In this document: piece after piece, positions 33,015 through 41,667 of the stretch | How positions within the stretch are numbered: the first letter of the stretch is position 1 | How the letters are laid out: each line of letters opens with the position of its first letter | Source of the DNA: Chloroflexota bacterium | GTDB taxonomy: Bacteria > Chloroflexota > Anaerolineae > Promineifilales > Promineifilaceae | Assembly (NCBI GenBank): GCA_014584575.1 | Contig: JACTMP010000023.1 | Location: forward strand, 39,576 to 103,575 | Direction of reading: 5' to 3' | Length of the DNA stretch: 64,000 nucleotides | The notes under the pieces: model-generated | Database searches by the model: none | What the model saw: the letters and a program-made list of their open reading frames with translations, nothing else | What the model was told of the DNA's origin: nothing | Made by a program: the position numbers and the translations under genes

Positions 33015-33983
33015 TTACAAGGCAGATAGCGCCTGAGCAAATTGCTCCACATTGTCTACCGTTGCCGCACGGCGCACCAGTAGTCGCAGATCGTCCAGGT
33101 TATCTATCTGCTTAAGCTGCTCCTGGAATGTCGTTTCGGGCACTTGCAGGCGTATTTGCAGCAGTTCCACGATATTCTGGCGCATGGCTTCTTCCATGCC
33201 CTGCTGCATTCCCTGTTGCATTCCTTCTTGAAATATCTCTTGTGTTATCGTATTCATCAGCTTTTTGCCTTGCTCCCCTTGTTGTAATAAAGCTCGTTGT
33301 AAATCGTGCCTTTTGATTTTTCCGGTTGCACTGCTCAAATAATACAAAATTGTGCGCATATATTCCAACCCGGTACGCTGTTCGCGTAACTGAAAGATCA
33401 GGGTGATCAGGTTATCAAGTTCGTCTCGCAGGTGCGGGTTGAAAATGGCTCGTAATACGGACAGGCTGACGCGCAGCCAGATTTGCCCTTTGATCTCTTC
33501 GTCGGATAGGTGAGAGAAGTCGCTGAGATGGTATTGGAAGTCGGGTTGATGCGGCCGTAACCCCTCCGGTGCGTTTAACAAGCTAAAAAAATCGGTTGGT
33601 GTCTGCCATGCTCGCTCTCCATGATAAATGACCAGGGGGATAATGGCAGATAGTGTCTGGCCCTCTTTCAATTGGCGTTCCCAAAAGCGCACCAGATAAC
33701 GGAGCAGTTGGAAGATTACCAATGGATCCGGGTAGCTTTTGTGTTCAAAGAGAAAGTAAATGTAGGCGGTTTGTCCATCGTGCAACCGTACTTGGTAGAT
33801 GATGTCACTCTGGTGTGCCTGCATCTCCTCATCCACAAATGACCCATCTTGCAGGTTCATCTCTGACAGATCAAGAAGTTGACGCAGGTCGTCTGGCAGA
33901 TATTCTTCCAGGTAGTTGCGGGCAATCTCAATCCGGCCGAAACTTTCGCGGAAGAAACGATCGTGGGGGTTTTGAACAGTCAC
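33015..33983 (-). CDS. Rpn-family recombination-promoting nuclease-like protein
   Basis: A 322-residue protein of the PD-(D/E)XK Rpn/transposase-31 family. It begins PHDRFFRESFG, has the catalytic Asp in HQSDIIYQVRLHDGQTA and Glu-x-Lys in YIYFLFEHKSYPD, then LRYLVRFWERQL. The C-terminal part has short repeats (GMQQGMQQGMEEA) and a coiled-coil tail, as usual. Rpn proteins cause recA-independent recombination in E. coli, but most copies are uncharacterised. The start is GTG at 33983. No ACGGCCGT octamer is present. No insertion sequence ends are seen around it. Confidence 0.85.
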   Translation of the reverse strand: MTVQNPHDRFFRESFGRIEIARNYLEEYLPDDLRQLLDLSEMNLQDGSFVDEEMQAHQSDIIYQVRLHDGQTAYIYFLFEHKSYPDPLVIFQLLRYLVRFWERQLKEGQTLSAIIPLVIYHGERAWQTPTDFFSLLNAPEGLRPHQPDFQYHLSDFSHLSDEEIKGQIWLRVSLSVLRAIFNPHLRDELDNLITLIFQLREQRTGLEYMRTILYYLSSATGKIKRHDLQRALLQQGEQGKKLMNTITQEIFQEGMQQGMQQGMEEAMRQNIVELLQIRLQVPETTFQEQLKQIDNLDDLRLLVRRAATVDNVEQFAQALSAL

Positions 33984-33987
33984 AGGT

Positions 33988-34359
33988 TTAAACTACTTTA
34001 GCGTGTAACCAGGCGATGGCTTCAGATTCGTTGATGAAGAGTTTGAAGTTACCGCCCCCTTGCACGGCCAGGGCGGCGCGTACCAGGGCGGCGACGGTGG
34101 AGTTGTTGGTGAGCACGGCCGTATACACCAGATACGCTTTGGGGTGGCGGCGCACTTTCACGGCCGTGCGCACCGCCTCGATAGAAACTGTGTTCAAATC
34201 GCGCATATCATACAGCCGTTTCACCGGCCCACTATAGGCATCCATCTCCGCCAGAGAAGACAGGTACCAATCCTCTACCGTTTCCGGGGAAGTGTCGGCC
34301 ACATGGACAACCAGAATGTTGCCTGGCATTGGGTACCGGGTGAGGGTGCTTTGTCCCAT
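33988..34359 (-). CDS. STAS/SpoIIAA-like domain protein
   Basis: A 123-residue single-domain protein. The pattern NILVVHVADTSPETVEDWYLSSLAEMDAYSG, RLYDMRDLNTVSIEAVRTAVKVRRHPKAYLVYTAVLTNN and KLFINESEAIAWL has the alternating strand-helix order of SpoIIAA/STAS-like (STAS_like, DUF type) proteins that are often encoded by Chloroflexota and Bacteroidota. Function unknown. It lies 4 bp upstream of the Rpn-like gene on the same strand, so co-transcription is likely. Confidence 0.65.
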   Translation of the reverse strand: MGQSTLTRYPMPGNILVVHVADTSPETVEDWYLSSLAEMDAYSGPVKRLYDMRDLNTVSIEAVRTAVKVRRHPKAYLVYTAVLTNNSTVAALVRAALAVQGGGNFKLFINESEAIAWLHAKVV

Positions 34360-34368
34360 AAAAAGGCG

Positions 34369-34412
34369 GAGATTGAGAGATTGAGAGATTCATTGCCTCT
34401 CAGTTTCTCAAT
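34369..34412. repeat. Inverted word array (GGAGATTGAGAGATTG / CTCAATCTCC)
   Basis: GCGGAGATTGAGAGATTGAGAG is followed by CCTCTCAGTTTCTCAATCTCC. It lies between metG and the STAS-like gene and reaches into the last codons of metG. Confidence 0.8.
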
Positions 34413-36192
34413 CTCCTGTCCCTAACCGTTGCAATTCTTCCTGAGCAACCGTTGGCTCTAGTTTCTTAAAGAGGGGCTGCGGTTTGGGCAGTAAACGCCC
34501 CACCGGAATATCGGCGCGTGACCATTGGCCGACGGCCGTGTCCGCTACATACGTCAACCCCACATGGCTGCGCGTCTTTTCCTGGTACGTTTGCACCACC
34601 TGTTCGCCAAATAGCTGTCCCTCTTCGCCCAACAACGTATGAATTTGCTGGCTGGTGAAGGGCAAGATGGGCGACCATAACATTTTCAGCCCACTGATGG
34701 CTTGCAGCGCCGTATACAGCGCCCGACCAGCCGCCGCCAGATCGGTTTTGGCCGTTGTCCAGGGGCTGGTTTCTTCCAGGTATTGGTTCACCAGGGAGGA
34801 GAGGCGCAGATTTTCTTGCACGGCGGCACGGAATTTGCAGGCGTCATACAGAGCGGCCACGGTGTCAAATCCGGCGTCTACGGCCGTCAGCAACCCTCTG
34901 TCCTGTTCCGTCAATTCACCGGGATCGGGCACCTGCCCCTGAAAGTAACGCTGGATCATGTTCAATACCCGATTGACCAGGTTGCCCCAGTTGCCCACCA
35001 GTTCGGTATTGTTGCGTTCCACGTACCCTTCCCAACTCCAATCACTGTCACGGGTTTCGGGCATCACGGCCGTGAGATAATAACGCAGCGGGTCAGGGTC
35101 ATGCCGTTCCAGTGCATCCAGCATCCAGACGCCCCAATTCATGCTGCCGCTGATTTTGCGCCCTTCCATGTTCATAAACTCGTTGGCGGGCACATCGTAG
35201 GGCAGGTTGAGAGGTTGGGCACGGCCATCGTCATACAGCCCCGTGGACCCCCATAACTGGGCGGGCCAGAAAACGGAATGAAAAGGGATGTTATCCTTGC
35301 CAATGAAATAGACAGTGCGCGCTTCTGGATTCTGCCACCAGTTGCGCCACGCTTCCGGCTGGCCGTTGTTATGTGCCCATTCAATCGTGGCCGAGAGATA
35401 GCCAATGACCGCCTCAAACCAGACGTACAGCACCTTGCCCTCAAAGTCGGGCACGGGCACAGGAATGCCCCAGTCCATATCACGGGTGACGGCCCGGCCA
35501 ATGAGGCCCTGGGCCACAAAGTTGCGGGCAAAATTGATCACCTGCGGCCGCCAGAACTCTTTGCCATCATTGAGCCATGCTTCCAGCCCATCGGCCGCCA
35601 GTTTAGGCAAGTCCAGGAAATAATGCTCGGTGTCGCGCAGTTCCAGGGCGCTGTCATCCACCCGGCTGCGCGGGTTTTTTAGCTGGCTGGCGCTTTCAAA
35701 GAGGGTATTGCAATTGTCGCACTGGTCGCCGCGGGCACGGCCGTAGCCACAATTCGGGCACTCCCCTTCCACATAGCGGTCGGGCAGGAAGCGGCCGGTT
35801 TTGGGTGAATACATCTGCGGCGTGGTGTGGCGGTAGAGATAACCATTTTCGCCGAGCGTCTTGAACATATCTTGGGAGACACGGTGATGATTTTCCGTGT
35901 CCGTATGCGTGAACAGGTCGTAGGTGAGGCCGAGTTGTTGGAAGAGGGTCAGGAAACGGCCGTGATAATACTCAAACACCTCCTGTACAGGTTTGCCCAG
36001 TTCGTCAGCCTTCACCGTCACCGGTGTGCCGTGGCTGTCTGTGCCGGAAACCATCAGCACGTGATTGCCCAGCAACCGATGAAAACGGGCATAAATATCG
36101 GCCGGTAAATAAGAACCGGTCACATTTCCCTGATGAATATCGGCGTTGGCATAAGGCCAGGCCACGCAAACCAGAATGTACTCTTTTGTCAT
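34408..36192 (-). CDS. metG: Methionine--tRNA ligase
   Basis: Charges tRNA-Met. The 594-residue enzyme starts EYILVCVAWPYANADIHQGN, so the HIGH signature is HQGN here. The zinc knuckle is CPNCGYGRARGDQCDNCNT near residue 145. The KMSKS region reads NMEGRKISGSMNWGVWMLD, a variant known in this subgroup as KxSxS. The substrate motif AVMPETRDSDWSWEGYVERNN and the anticodon helix bundle are normal. No C-terminal EMAP-like tRNA-binding domain is present. The ATG at 36192 is used, since the 15 codons before it are encoded by the word array at 36196-36260. No strong ribosome binding site is evident. Confidence 0.95.
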   Translation of the reverse strand: MTKEYILVCVAWPYANADIHQGNVTGSYLPADIYARFHRLLGNHVLMVSGTDSHGTPVTVKADELGKPVQEVFEYYHGRFLTLFQQLGLTYDLFTHTDTENHHRVSQDMFKTLGENGYLYRHTTPQMYSPKTGRFLPDRYVEGECPNCGYGRARGDQCDNCNTLFESASQLKNPRSRVDDSALELRDTEHYFLDLPKLAADGLEAWLNDGKEFWRPQVINFARNFVAQGLIGRAVTRDMDWGIPVPVPDFEGKVLYVWFEAVIGYLSATIEWAHNNGQPEAWRNWWQNPEARTVYFIGKDNIPFHSVFWPAQLWGSTGLYDDGRAQPLNLPYDVPANEFMNMEGRKISGSMNWGVWMLDALERHDPDPLRYYLTAVMPETRDSDWSWEGYVERNNTELVGNWGNLVNRVLNMIQRYFQGQVPDPGELTEQDRGLLTAVDAGFDTVAALYDACKFRAAVQENLRLSSLVNQYLEETSPWTTAKTDLAAAGRALYTALQAISGLKMLWSPILPFTSQQIHTLLGEEGQLFGEQVVQTYQEKTRSHVGLTYVADTAVGQWSRADIPVGRLLPKPQPLFKKLEPTVAQEELQRLGTGD

Positions 36193-36195
36193 ACT

Positions 36196-36260
36196 ATTCG
36201 TGGCATGATGCGTGATGCGTGATACGTGAGGGGTCACGCATCACGCATCACGTATCACGG
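36196..36260. repeat. Inverted word array (GATGCGTGATGCGTGAT / ATCACGCATCACGCATC)
   Basis: TGATGCGTGATGCGTGATACG is the left arm; TCACGCATCACGCATCACGT the right arm. The words are the same as at 48806-48872 and inside the glycosyltransferase gene at 45806-45833. It fills the metG leader. Confidence 0.9.
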
Positions 36261-36261
36261 C

Positions 36262-36951
36262 TTACTCTTCTTCCTCTTCTTCAAATTCCTCTTCCACCTC
36301 TTCTTCATCCACATCTTCCTCTTCGGTCACTTCTGTCAGCGCTTCGGCCAGCAGTTCAAAATCATCTTCGCTGATGGGCAAATACGCTTCCGATTCCAGG
36401 CGCAGTCGTCGGAAGCGGGGCTGGCTTTCCAGTTCCACCGCATCTACTTCCACGCCGTTATCGGGCCGGGCCACGGTAGCGTCAATATCAATGGGGAAGA
36501 AATCTACCTGGTCCATGTTGACGGTGAAGAAATAATCTTTGGGGTTGGCCGATTTGGAATCGCCGGTGATGGTGATAACGGCAAAAAAGGTGCGGCTTTC
36601 CAGACCGTAGATGATCAGCCGGTCGCCGGCCTTCACCGTAACTGTGCTGCCGGGCATGGGGGCCATCACCATACGTTCGGCCCAACCGGGGAACGCCAGC
36701 TCATCTACCGACGGGGTGCTGACCACTTTGATGAAGTGGTTGGTTCCCTGGGCTGATTTACGTCGCGCCGATTTGCTGGCGGCGCGCGTTTCATACTCGG
36801 TGGCGATGTTTTGCCAGATGCGTTCCTGCACCGAAATTTTTAGTTCCGCTTCTTCGCCATCGGTGTAGCGCACCAGCATGATAGGGGGTGTGATTTCCAA
36901 TACAGTGTATTCACCTTTGCGGTTGGCATAGGTGCCGTTAACCTCAAACAT
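36262..36951 (-). CDS. Hypothetical protein with acidic C-terminal tail
   Basis: A 229-residue protein. The first ~60 residues (MFEVNGTYANRKGEYTVLEITPPIMLVRYTDGEEAEL) resemble a small barrel, a region I have seen at the start of nucleic-acid-related proteins, though I cannot name a family. Residues 90-140 (WAERMVMAPMPGSTVTVKAGDRLIIYGLESRTFFAVITITG) have PUA/EVE-like features, which is a weak inference. The last 30 residues are nearly all Glu/Asp. It is upstream of metG on the same strand, separated by the inverted array. No signal peptide. Confidence 0.7.
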   Translation of the reverse strand: MFEVNGTYANRKGEYTVLEITPPIMLVRYTDGEEAELKISVQERIWQNIATEYETRAASKSARRKSAQGTNHFIKVVSTPSVDELAFPGWAERMVMAPMPGSTVTVKAGDRLIIYGLESRTFFAVITITGDSKSANPKDYFFTVNMDQVDFFPIDIDATVARPDNGVEVDAVELESQPRFRRLRLESEAYLPISEDDFELLAEALTEVTEEEDVDEEEVEEEFEEEEEE

Positions 36952-36989
36952 GCTCCTTCACTCCATATAAAAATGATGGGATAGGCTTT

Positions 36990-37094
36990 GTTCAAACCTG
37001 TCAGGTCTCAATCGGCGTGCATAGTACCGTTTTCCCCTGCTCTTGGCAAGGGGTTTTCAATTGACAATTGGCAATTGACAATTGCCAATTGCCG
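36990..37094. repeat. ACCTGTCAGGTC word and ATTGACAATTGGCA inverted array
   Basis: AAACCTGTCAGGTCT (36994-37008) is a single-arm copy of the ACCTGACAGGTTT family. TCAATTGACAATTGGCAATTG and its inverse ACAATTGCCAATTGCC follow at 37058-37094. Both are in the gap between the acidic-tail gene and the FG-GAP gene. Confidence 0.75.
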
Positions 37095-37107
37095 ATCTGC
37101 TCGGTTT

Positions 37108-38433
37108 TCAGGGGAGATTGTAGAAGGATTGGCCGTTCCAAAGGGTGTAAACACGGTCGTCACGTTCACACCCATCCCGCACAATGTCCTTGTGGCCATC
37201 GTTGTCTACGTCAAACACGGCCAGGCTGCCAAAGCAGAGGTCGGTCACGGCCGTCAGTGTGGGGCGGTTAAACACGGCCGTGAGCACAAACAACTGTCCC
37301 GTATCCGCCGATACCAACAGCACATCATCAATATCATCCTGGTTCACGTCGCCGGTATGGGCAAATTCGGCGCCGGGCGTCAATTGTTGGCGGCTGGAAA
37401 GTGGGTGGTCGAGTAGCAATTCCCATTGCCCATCGGTGTCAGGCGTTAACACGATCAATTGTGCCAGCGTGGGGTAGCGGCTGGTGCTATGGCGCAGCAA
37501 AATCAACTCCGCCAGACCATCGCCGGTAATGTCGGTACGCTGCCACACGGCCGTTAGCGGCGGCGTTTGGGCCATCCATTGGCGGTGTAAATCAGGTAAC
37601 GCCTGTTCACCACGTAAGTTTAGCTGGTGCAGCAGGGTGGCGGCGGCCCCCTTCACCGCCGGCAGACCCGGTTCGGCGGCCATGCCTGGCATGACCTGCG
37701 GCCCGGTTAAACCCACATCCCCATTCGGCTGCTCTGGATGGGTGAAACGAATCTGGCCGGCATCAGCCACCATCGCCAGATTACAGCCCAATTGCAGCGC
37801 CAGACTTTGTAGTTCGCTTTGTATGCCGATGGTGGCGCTACGGCCGTTGCCCTCAAACCCCTGTGCCACATCCTGATATAAAAACACGATGTCGTTGCTG
37901 CCCTCAAATAACTGCACTTCAAACGTCAGCGGGTCGCCGGTATCATAACGGGGTATAGCATCCCATTCCACTACAAAGATGCGGTTCGGCGCTTCCCCCA
38001 CCACTTCTGTTTCCAGATACCCCTCAAAACGCAAATCGAGATCATCCCAATAAGGTGCAACCATGTCCCCCATACCGGCGGCCGGTTTTGTATCCAGGCA
38101 GCTATTCCGGTATTCCGGGTTAGCATTGCCAAACTGGATATTGCCATTGCTGCTGGCAAACAATTCTGTGTAGGTTGTGCCATAAAAAGTGAAAGAAAAG
38201 GGCAGGTCAAGTTTGATCGTGCCATCAAGGACATAGAGGCCGGTATCATTGGTGGCGTCAATATAGGCGTAGGCGGCGTTGTTTTCGCAGGTGTAGCCGT
38301 ACAAATCGGGGCCGGGGCACAAGGCAACCGGTGGGCCATAATCGGCCGCGCCTGACCGCTGCCAGAAAAACAACAGCGCCGCCACAATGACAACAACAAA
38401 AATCAGGAGAATACCCACCACACGCCACTTCAT
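37108..38433 (-). CDS. Membrane-anchored FG-GAP/NIDO-like repeat protein
   Basis: A 441-residue protein with an N-terminal membrane helix (VVGILLIFVVVIVAALLFFW). Residues ~60-215 resemble a nidogen-like domain (LPFSFTFYGTTYTELFASSNGNIQFG..., VAPYWDDLDLRF..., GDPLTFEVQLFEGSNDIVFLYQDV), and the C-terminal half has FG-GAP/VCBS-like units (DITGDGLAELILLRHS, DVNQDDIDDVLLVSADT, DVDNDGHKDIVRDG) with Ca2+-binding type D-x-N-x-D loops. It is likely exposed on the outer face of the cytoplasmic membrane. The start's leader region lies in a G-rich word array. Its role is unknown; its partners do not help. Confidence 0.8.
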   Translation of the reverse strand: MKWRVVGILLIFVVVIVAALLFFWQRSGAADYGPPVALCPGPDLYGYTCENNAAYAYIDATNDTGLYVLDGTIKLDLPFSFTFYGTTYTELFASSNGNIQFGNANPEYRNSCLDTKPAAGMGDMVAPYWDDLDLRFEGYLETEVVGEAPNRIFVVEWDAIPRYDTGDPLTFEVQLFEGSNDIVFLYQDVAQGFEGNGRSATIGIQSELQSLALQLGCNLAMVADAGQIRFTHPEQPNGDVGLTGPQVMPGMAAEPGLPAVKGAAATLLHQLNLRGEQALPDLHRQWMAQTPPLTAVWQRTDITGDGLAELILLRHSTSRYPTLAQLIVLTPDTDGQWELLLDHPLSSRQQLTPGAEFAHTGDVNQDDIDDVLLVSADTGQLFVLTAVFNRPTLTAVTDLCFGSLAVFDVDNDGHKDIVRDGCERDDRVYTLWNGQSFYNLP

Positions 38434-38454
38434 GGGCGAAGTTTAGCGTATGGG

Positions 38455-38575
38455 GCAGGGGGTGGCAAGGTGAGGGGGTGAAGGGGTGACAAGGTGAGCA
38501 GGTGAGCTGATAAGAGAGTCGCGGGGCAATCTTCTGATCTCCAATCTCCCAATCTCCCAATCTCCCCGATATACT
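38455..38575. repeat. Word arrays (AGGGGTGACAAGGTGAG; AATCTCCCAATCTCC)
   Basis: GTGAGGGGGTGAAGGGGTGAC is followed by copies of CAATCTCCC from ~38540 on. They fill the divergent gap between the FG-GAP gene (leftward) and the metallopeptidase gene (rightward). Confidence 0.8.
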
Positions 38576-38583
38576 TCTCCACC

Positions 38584-39120
38584 ATGGAAAACACAAAAAC
38601 ACACACAAATTGGCCGGTGGAGATTGTGCGCAGCGACCGGCGGCGGCGCACGGTGAGCGCAGAGTTGAAGGGGGGTGTGCTGCTGGTGCGGGCGCCGCAG
38701 GCGATGACGGACGCGGAACTGGAGCCGATTATCGCCAACCTGCAAGAGCGGCTGGCGAAGAAGATGGCGAAGCGCAATTTGCCGCACACGGACGCGGATT
38801 TGGAGGAGACGGCACGGCAGTTGAATAAGAAGCATTTCAACGGCCGTCTCCGCTGGCACTCCATCCGCTATGTGACGAATCAAAACGGACGTTTTGGCAG
38901 TTGCACCCCTTCTCAAGGTACCATTCGCATCAGCCACCGGCTGGCGACCATGCCCACCTGGGTGCGTGACTACGTGATCATGCACGAATTGGCCCACCTG
39001 GAAGAAGCCAACCACGGCCCCCGCTTCTGGAAGCTGGTCAATCGCTACCCGCTCACTGAACGGGCGCGGGGCTACCTCATGGCCGTTGGGCTGGAGGAAG
39101 ATGATGGGGTGAGCAGGTGA
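38584..39120 (+). CDS. YgjP/M48-like metallopeptidase (DUF45)
   Basis: A 178-residue protein with the zinc-binding motif HELAHLEEANHGPRFW (HExxH plus downstream H) at about residue 138 and the N-terminal VEIVRSDRRRRTVSAELKGG typical of the YgjP/DUF45 group. QNGRFGSCTPSQGTIRISHRLATMPTWVRDYVIMHE gives the 'wgscs' box. Members are thought to be cytosolic peptidases related to the SprT/WLM set; substrate unknown. The ATG at 38584 starts MENTKTHTN, which lacks similarity to the family, and a later start cannot be excluded. Confidence 0.88.
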   Translation: MENTKTHTNWPVEIVRSDRRRRTVSAELKGGVLLVRAPQAMTDAELEPIIANLQERLAKKMAKRNLPHTDADLEETARQLNKKHFNGRLRWHSIRYVTNQNGRFGSCTPSQGTIRISHRLATMPTWVRDYVIMHELAHLEEANHGPRFWKLVNRYPLTERARGYLMAVGLEEDDGVSR

Positions 39121-39431
39121 TGGGCTGAGCAGATGATGGGGTGATTGTGGCTGGGAGATTTAGGATTACCATAACCGGCAGTAATTATTCAGACCTGACA
39201 GTTTTTTTTACCAGTTCAATCGGGAATTTTGTGGCGCAAAATCCTGCCAAATCTCCAGTGAGACCGAACGTCTACACCCTGTCACTTTTTTTTGCGCTGG
39301 ATATTGACAAATAATAATACATAGTATAAAATGCTCTACGTTGGCGGATAAAATGTTGTGACAATGATAACAACGGCCAGCCAATTTCGTCAAGGGGTCA
39401 ACCAATACAAAGTGAAGAGGAAGTAGTTTTT
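39121..39431. other. Repeat-containing gap before a small gene
   Basis: Just after the metallopeptidase, GGTGAGCAGGTGATGGGCTGAGCAG is a word array. A one-armed ACCTGACAG copy with TTTACCAGTTCAA lies at 39189-39223, followed by a short GATTTGGCAGGATTTTGCG-like segment (minus strand; 39230-39256) similar to pieces at 27013 and 44060. An AT-rich stretch (39290-39350) precedes a GAGGAAG ribosome binding site at 39417. Confidence 0.6.
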
Positions 39432-39641
39432 ATGGCCGCATATAGCTTGGAAACCGTGCTGTTGAAGTGGGAAAAAGGGGAATTGTCGCCCGATCAGGCA
39501 ATTGGGCAGACGTTGTTGTTGGTGCAGGAGTTGGCGGAGCGGGTGGGGAGTGTGGAGAAGCGATTGATGGGGTCACGGCCGTTGGCGGAGCAACGGCCGT
39601 CGCCCGAACCACGCCCCCCATCCCCCAAAGACACGCTGTAG
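39432..39641 (+). CDS. Small hypothetical protein
   Basis: A 69-residue protein starting MAAYSLETVLLKWEKGELSPDQAIGQ, with a helical first two thirds and a Pro/Arg/Ser-rich tail. The start is supported by GAGGAAG about 8 bp before the ATG. The LxxWExGExxxDQAIGQ helix looks like that of small regulatory or scaffold proteins, but I recognise no family. It is followed by a bidirectional terminator. Two ACGGCCGT copies are in the tail. It may be real because of the start and terminator; its function is unknown. Confidence 0.6.
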   Translation: MAAYSLETVLLKWEKGELSPDQAIGQTLLLVQELAERVGSVEKRLMGSRPLAEQRPSPEPRPPSPKDTL

Positions 39642-39659
39642 GGAAGAGCGGAGGAAAAA

Positions 39660-39694
39660 AGAAGGCTCACCAATTTGGTGAGCCTTCTGCTTTT
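39660..39694. terminator. Bidirectional rho-independent terminator
   Basis: AGAAGGCTCACC (39660-39671) pairs with GGTGAGCCTTCT (39677-39688) around AATTT. It is followed by CTTTT on the plus strand and preceded by AAAAAA, which gives a U run on the minus strand. It ends both the small gene and the leftward aldehyde oxidoreductase gene. Confidence 0.85.
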
Positions 39695-39727
39695 ACGGAT
39701 CACGTTTTACGTTTTACGGATTACGAA
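39694..39727. repeat. Word array (ACGGATCACGTTTTACG)
   Basis: ACGGATCACGTTTTACGTTTT and ACGGATTACG follow the terminator and reach the oxidoreductase stop codon; the word is also at 4012-4040. Confidence 0.75.
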
Positions 39728-39729
39728 AA

Positions 39730-41667
39730 CTACAGCCCCAAATCATCCGCCACCCAGGCCAGCCCCACGTCTTCCAACGTGGCGCGGGTGGGAACGCCGG
39801 TGACCACATCCCAACCGGCCTGCTCAAAATACATATCCAGGCCCGCCTGCAATTCTGCCTCGTCCAGCACAATGCCATCGGAACGACCGCCGCTCAGCGC
39901 CTTTTGGAACATCTTTTTCGGCAATGAATCCTGTTCACGGCCCAGCCCCTCGCGGGCATTGTAAGCCCGCATCAGGTTCAGGCGGCGACGGCCGATTTCC
40001 TGAATGTCATCCACCGTCACGTCCCAGCCGGTGGCGGCAGCGTACAGATCGGTGATGTCCTGCGGGCCGTAAAGCTGCCATCCGGGGCCATAGACAAACT
40101 GGCAAATGGAAATGGTGTCCATGGCGCTGTAGTTGTATTGGGATTTCAGGGCGAACTCCACTTTTTCAGTGTTTAGCACTTTGGAGGGCTGCGGCTTGTC
40201 CAGCCCAATCTGGCTCAGGAAGCGATGGTAGGTGCTTTCATACGCCTTGGGTGAATAGAGCGGGTCATGTTCGGAGGATTGGTGATCCGCGCCAAAGGGA
40301 TTGACGGCGTAGATGAGGGCCAGGCTGCGTTTGACCTGGGGCATGTGCGCCGGGAGTTCCTGCCCTTTTACCGTCAGCAGGTATTCGTGGCCGCGCCCCA
40401 GCCGGTCGGCCGCTTTGCGCGAACCTTCGGCCAGGATGTCGCCAAACCCTTCTCGCTTGAGCGTCTTTTCCAGCATGGCGATCATGGCTTCGGCATTGCC
40501 GTAACGCAGTTCAATGCCTTCGGTGTCTTCGATGTTGATCACCTCATTTTCAAAACATTCCATCGCCCAGGAGAGAGTGGCGCCGCAGGAGATGGTGTCT
40601 ACGCCGTATTCATTGCACAACTGGTTGGCATAGGTGACGGCGTGCAGGTCGCTAATGCCGCAGTAAGAGCCAAAGGTGGCAATCGTTTCGTATTCTGGGC
40701 CGCCGTATTCGGGGATGAGTTTGTTGTTACGCCATTCAGACTCGACCACCCGTTTGCAGCGGATGATGCAGGCGTAACAGGTGTCACGGCCGTCTTTATC
40801 CTGCCGCCCCGCCTCCGCGCCCCGCAGCAGCTCGTCATACAACCGCTCGCCGCTGATCGCTTCGGCGCTCTCAAAAAAACCGGCGTCCCAGTTGCGAGTG
40901 GGCAGGCCGCCGCCGCCCTGGTTGGCCATGACGGTATCGGCCGTACCATATTTGCCAAATGCTTCCATGTCGCTGCCGGGTAGTTCTTTGGCCCCTTGTT
41001 TGTGCAAAGCCGTAATGCCCTTTTTGTTGGCCGGATTCACTTTGCCGGTGCCGCGCACGGCAATCGCTTTCAGATTTTTGCTGCCCATAACCGCGCCCAC
41101 GCCGGTGCGCCCCCAGGCGCGGTTGCTCATGTTCATTACGGCAGCAAAGTTTGCCAGCTTCTCCCCGGCCAGGCCGATCTGGGCAATTTCAATCTTTTTG
41201 TCACCCAATTCTGCTTTGATCGTTTCGTCCACATCCAGGGTTGCTTTGCCCCACAGATGAGCGGCGTCGCGCAGTTCCGCCTGCCCGTCTTTGATCCAGA
41301 GATAGACCGGCTTATCAGACGCGCCTTTGATGACGATGGCGTCAAAACCGGCGTATTTGAGTTCGGCCGGCCAGAAGCCGCCCGCCTGGCTGTCGGCGGC
41401 GCCGCCGCTGCTGGGGGATTTGCAGGTGGCGGTGCAGCGGCTCTGGCCGCTGACGGGCAGGCCGGTGGGGGCGCTGGTGGCAAAAGTGAGGGTATTTTCT
41501 GGGCTAAGGGGATCTGCGCCAGGTGGGGTGTTTTTCCAGAGGTAATACAGCCCCATCAGGCTGCCGCCCGCATAGTGGCGATAGAAATCTTCGGTGGGTT
41601 CTTCAATTTCTAGCTTGTGCTGAGATAGGTCTACGTGTAAGACTTTGCCGGTAAATCCGTGTAACAT
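39730..41667 (-). CDS. aor: Aldehyde:ferredoxin oxidoreductase
   Basis: Tungsten (or molybdenum) bis-pterin enzyme that oxidises aldehydes to acids with ferredoxin. The 645-residue length is typical. Seen are GFTGKVLHVDLSQHKLEIEEP at the N-terminus, AYNWRRWGG-like ANKKG regions, the Cys cluster motif DTCYACIIRCKR (4Fe-4S) near residue 290, EYETIATFGSYCGI, and later LNTEKVEFALKSQYNYSAMDTISICQF with the fourth Cys. The ATG at 41667 (MLHGF) is chosen because AAGGAAC lies at suitable spacing; an ATG 8 codons earlier lacks it. No pterin cofactor or ferredoxin genes are adjacent. It follows the G5 lipoprotein gene on the same strand with a ~240-bp gap. Confidence 0.93.
   Translation of the reverse strand: MLHGFTGKVLHVDLSQHKLEIEEPTEDFYRHYAGGSLMGLYYLWKNTPPGADPLSPENTLTFATSAPTGLPVSGQSRCTATCKSPSSGGAADSQAGGFWPAELKYAGFDAIVIKGASDKPVYLWIKDGQAELRDAAHLWGKATLDVDETIKAELGDKKIEIAQIGLAGEKLANFAAVMNMSNRAWGRTGVGAVMGSKNLKAIAVRGTGKVNPANKKGITALHKQGAKELPGSDMEAFGKYGTADTVMANQGGGGLPTRNWDAGFFESAEAISGERLYDELLRGAEAGRQDKDGRDTCYACIIRCKRVVESEWRNNKLIPEYGGPEYETIATFGSYCGISDLHAVTYANQLCNEYGVDTISCGATLSWAMECFENEVINIEDTEGIELRYGNAEAMIAMLEKTLKREGFGDILAEGSRKAADRLGRGHEYLLTVKGQELPAHMPQVKRSLALIYAVNPFGADHQSSEHDPLYSPKAYESTYHRFLSQIGLDKPQPSKVLNTEKVEFALKSQYNYSAMDTISICQFVYGPGWQLYGPQDITDLYAAATGWDVTVDDIQEIGRRRLNLMRAYNAREGLGREQDSLPKKMFQKALSGGRSDGIVLDEAELQAGLDMYFEQAGWDVVTGVPTRATLEDVGLAWVADDLGL

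Noticed and set aside
33015..33983. Insertion sequence suggested by the Rpn 'transposase-like' name
   Set aside because: No terminal inverted repeats or target duplications are visible, and Rpn proteins are nuclease-related but not necessarily mobile.
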